A stretch of DNA of 64,000 nt from the NCBI GenBank assembly GCA_965217095.1, contig OZ244235.1, positions 5,828,001 to 5,892,000 of the forward strand, given 5' to 3'. The stretch comes from CAYNZV01 sp965217095. GTDB taxonomy: Bacteria; Latescibacterota; UBA2968; UBA8231. The notes under the pieces are model-generated. The model saw nothing but the letters and a program-made list of their open reading frames with translations, did no database searches and was not told the origin of the DNA. Both the position numbers and the translations under genes were made by a program. This document shows positions 61,819-64,000 of this stretch, one piece after another. Position 1 is the stretch's first letter. Each line of letters opens with the position of its first letter.

Positions 61819-61829
61819 CAATGAGCGAT

Positions 61830-61881
61830 CGATCTTCCGCGTCCCTGCTTGACCCGACTGTCGATAACGCGGTTTTTCACC
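61830..61881 (+). repeat. repeated intergenic element, copy B
   Basis: This is the second copy of the element at 60137. TGCTTGACCCGACT is followed by two variable bases, then CGATAACGCG, one variable base and TTTTTCACC. It lies 65 bp upstream of the oxidoreductase start at 61946. Confidence 0.7.
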
Positions 61882-61945
61882 TCACGCCAGGTCAGACGCC
61901 AAAATCCGTAGGCCGTATTTGTGCCTATTCCAGGAGAGAAAAGCC

Positions 61946-62902
61946 ATGTCTCGTCTTCAGGTTGCAGTGGTCGGTACCGGAAAGAAGGGCAATCAGCATC
62001 TCGGAATTCTCCACGATCATGAAAACGCGGAGCTGGTGGCAGTTTGCGATCCCTTGCCCGAAGCTCGCGACCAGGCAGGTGAACAGTTCGGGATCGAGGC
62101 GCGCTACGCCACGGTGGAAGCGATGCTGGAAAAGGAAGCAGATCGTCTCGATGCGGTATGGGTCGCGACGCCGCCCGATCTAAACGCGCCAACCGCCCTG
62201 CCCTGCCTGCAGAAGGGGGTCAATACCTTCCTCGAGAAACCTCCGGGCATGGGTACCGCCGAAACCACAGCGTTGCGCGACGCCGCAAGACAGACAGGCG
62301 CAAAAGGCATGGTGGGTTGGAACCGCCGGATGAATTCGTTTGTGGTAAAGGCCAGGCAGATGGTTGAGGAGAGGGGACCGATTGTGCAGCTGGTTGGCGA
62401 GTTCCACAAGAGTCTCACTGCTTTCGAGAAACGTGGCCTTTATACGGATGAGTTTCTCGACAACATGATGTGGGAGTCGATCAATCACAGCGTCGACGTA
62501 ATACGAGCGCTTGCCAACTCGGAAGTCGCTGAGGTCCACAGTGTCGTCCGCAGGGCCCTGCACAAATACAAGGACGTGTTTGGGGCAATGGTTATTTTTG
62601 AAAACAACTGCCTTGCACATCTGATTTTCAACTGGACGAGCGCTGGCAGGCTGGAACGCTACGAGCTCCACGGACGTGATGTATCGGCCTACCTGGAAGG
62701 GATCGAAACGGGTTATGTACTGCGCGACGGCGAGCGCATCGAAATTGAGGCCGGGGGTGGTGGAACCGAAGAACAGGATGCCTATTTCCTCGAGGGCATA
62801 GCGAACGATCAACCTGTTTCCGCGCCGGCTTGCAATCTCGATGAGGCGGTGAAGACGGTCGAGTTATGCGACGCTATCCTCGAAGGTCTGCGAGAAAATT
62901 AG
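61946..62902 (+). CDS. Gfo/Idh/MocA-family NAD(P)-dependent oxidoreductase
   Basis: The ATG at 61946 follows AGGAGAG and gives 318 residues. The Rossmann nucleotide-binding segment is VAVVGTGKKGNQHLG. The family's EKPPG (after FLEK) carries the catalytic Lys region, and MMWESINHSVDVIRAL contains the catalytic His of the second motif. Such enzymes oxidise or reduce hydroxyl groups of sugars, inositols and their derivatives. It is followed 115 bp later by a PhyH gene on the same strand. With the isomerase and the alcohol dehydrogenase it suggests catabolism of a rare sugar. Confidence 0.93.
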   Translation: MSRLQVAVVGTGKKGNQHLGILHDHENAELVAVCDPLPEARDQAGEQFGIEARYATVEAMLEKEADRLDAVWVATPPDLNAPTALPCLQKGVNTFLEKPPGMGTAETTALRDAARQTGAKGMVGWNRRMNSFVVKARQMVEERGPIVQLVGEFHKSLTAFEKRGLYTDEFLDNMMWESINHSVDVIRALANSEVAEVHSVVRRALHKYKDVFGAMVIFENNCLAHLIFNWTSAGRLERYELHGRDVSAYLEGIETGYVLRDGERIEIEAGGGGTEEQDAYFLEGIANDQPVSAPACNLDEAVKTVELCDAILEGLREN

Positions 62903-63017
62903 GGGAAGCAGAGCATCGGCGGCCGACGCCCGCGGGTTTACCTATTCCGATCTGTTGTTAGGTTGTCTCGCAGGTGAAGGTCCGGAAATATCTACGGAAA
63001 ACCTGGGAGCCAAACCG

Positions 63018-63758
63018 ATGAAGAGAACTGAGGCGCTGGAGGAATTCGACCAGCGGGAATTCGAACGCTTATCCGAGCAGGGTTACTTGAGACTGGGCGG
63101 TTTGCTATCCGCCGACGACCTTGATGTATTGCGCCAGCGAGCCGACGACATCATGCTCGGCAAAATCACCTATGAGGGAATGACCTTCGAGCGCGATAGC
63201 GAGACGGGCAGCTACGCGGATCGCGTGCCCAAATCGCGGCGCCACGAGGTGTCGACGCTGGCCTACCGAAGAATCGACCGCATGGACCTGGATCCACTCT
63301 ACTTGGCTATCATGCGGCGTGACATATTCCGCTCCATAACTCATCGATTGATAGGCGAGAAGGTGGCGAGCTATCGGACCATGTTGTTCAATAAACCTGC
63401 CGAGCGCGGCACCCATCTGCCCTGGCACCGGGACCCGGCGTACAACGGTTACCAAATGATCAATATCTGGATCGCCCTGGACGAGGCCACGATCGCCAAC
63501 GGATGTATGCAGTTGGCCGGGGGCAGTCACCAGTCGGAGGAAGATAGCTGGCCTGGGGATGAATGGGTGCCGGACGATATCATAGAGCTCGTGGCGGACC
63601 CAGGTGAGGGTATCCTGCTTCACAGCATGGTCGTGCATCGCTCCGGCCTCAACAAGACCACCGAACCTCGGCGTGCTTTTGCGTATGGGTATGTGGACGC
63701 CGCCGCCGCGGTCGACCGCACCGGCGTGCCGCTGCCGTTGATTTTCGGCGGCGACTAG
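63018..63758 (+). CDS. PhyH-family Fe(II)/2-oxoglutarate dioxygenase (copy E)
   Basis: The start is ATG 63018 after GGGAG; upstream codons lack conserved sequence. The 246 residues have H-x-D in LPWHRDPAYNG, the distal His in SMVVHRSGLNKT and the Arg in EPRRAFAYGYVD. The N-terminal LSEQGYLRLGGLLSADDLDV is the common PhyH entry. It lies between a Gfo/Idh/MocA dehydrogenase and a zinc-type alcohol dehydrogenase on the same strand, and all three probably act on one pathway. The substrate is unknown. Confidence 0.91.
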   Translation: MKRTEALEEFDQREFERLSEQGYLRLGGLLSADDLDVLRQRADDIMLGKITYEGMTFERDSETGSYADRVPKSRRHEVSTLAYRRIDRMDLDPLYLAIMRRDIFRSITHRLIGEKVASYRTMLFNKPAERGTHLPWHRDPAYNGYQMINIWIALDEATIANGCMQLAGGSHQSEEDSWPGDEWVPDDIIELVADPGEGILLHSMVVHRSGLNKTTEPRRAFAYGYVDAAAAVDRTGVPLPLIFGGD

Positions 63759-63828
63759 CGAATCGCGCTCTGCCGATCGCAGGTCATGCAACTCATCCAC
63801 CGTCGATATATTTCGCAATGGAGCCCCC

Positions 63829-64000
63829 ATGAAGAGAGTAACCGTCAACGCCGCCGGGAAGGTGGCCGTCCAGGAAGCCGATTCTCCTGAGTTGCGCCCC
63901 AATGGTATTCTGACCCGCTCCCTCTTCTCGCTCGTAAACACCGGAACGGAGGTCTACATCGTCGGCAATCGCCCCCAAGGTGCGGACGATGTGGAGATTC
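63829..64000 (+). CDS. zinc-type (MDR) alcohol dehydrogenase, 5' part cut by the window end
   Basis: The ATG at 63829 opens a frame that runs to the end of the window without a stop (57 codons). MKRVTVNAAGKVAVQEADSP and LFSLVNTGTEVYIV resemble the N-terminal GroES-like domain of MDR-type dehydrogenases that lack the first Cys zinc ligand (SLVNTGTE is common in the sugar-cluster subgroup). The NAD-binding domain is outside the window. The gene begins 70 bp after the PhyH gene on the same strand. Confidence 0.65.
   Translation, partial: MKRVTVNAAGKVAVQEADSPELRPNGILTRSLFSLVNTGTEVYIVGNRPQGADDVEI

Overview
The window is about 58% G+C and carries several bacterial housekeeping landmarks: dnaG (156-1937), a zinc-ribbon coiled-coil gene directly followed by a class A RNase P RNA (7802-8163), pyrF (10827-11648), and tRNA genes for Ile2(CAU), Val(CAC) and Pro(UGG). 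Around them are many secreted or surface proteins, two with FlgD-like/Por-type C-terminal modules, many phytanoyl-CoA-dioxygenase (PhyH) family enzymes, sulfatases, alpha-L-rhamnosidases and BNR-repeat proteins. This gene mix resembles uncultured FCB-type or polysaccharide-degrading lineages such as Latescibacterota or Poribacteria. That placement is inference from gene content only.

Layout. 0-8.2 kb: dnaG, a large secreted/outer-membrane-type protein, an FMN-dehydrogenase remnant, a frameshifted PhyH gene, two tRNAs, the zinc-ribbon gene and rnpB. 8.2-11.8 kb: an LPP20-like gene split by a 1635-bp IS1380-type element, then pyrF and tRNA-Pro. 11.8-15.1 kb: an A+T-richer, decayed accessory stretch bounded by a degenerate tRNA-Arg and the 3' half of a tRNA-Glu. 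15.1-18.4 kb: a TPR plus FG-GAP/ASPIC-UnbV pair. 18.5-26.6 kb: a minus-strand run of six genes (rhamnosidase, deacetylase, three BNR proteins, deacetylase). 26.8-31.8 kb: a paralogue of the first large surface protein and a secreted protein with a sorting-type C-terminus. 32.3-36.5 kb: a broken sulfatase and a second rhamnosidase, ended by a second copy of the same IS. 38.3-48.4 kb: an M6 metalloprotease, an HExxH/TPR protease and a 1782-residue propeller/transglutaminase/TPR protein, all on the plus strand. 48.5-64 kb: a catabolic cluster with four PhyH enzymes, an FAD oxidoreductase, a sugar isomerase, a sulfatase, a phosphoesterase, two propeller-type glycosidase candidates, a BNR protein, a Gfo/Idh/MocA dehydrogenase and the start of a zinc-type alcohol dehydrogenase.

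How it may work together (inference): two GH78 rhamnosidases, two sulfatases, deacetylases and BNR proteins point to breakdown of a rhamnose-rich, possibly sulfated and acetylated glycan. The 48-64 kb cluster looks like downstream oxidation and isomerisation of unusual sugars. The most unusual single gene is at 43059-48407. It has the 14-blade plus Y_Y_Y sensor arrangement of hybrid two-component systems, but carries a transglutaminase-like domain and TPRs where the kinase would be.

Gene decay is frequent. Four frameshifts can be traced to small indels or a duplication, two genes have in-frame stops, one gene is split by an IS, one IS copy has non-matching flanks that suggest a deletion, and two tRNAs are broken. 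Sequence or assembly error could explain some of the single-base cases, but not the IS events or the 22-bp duplication.
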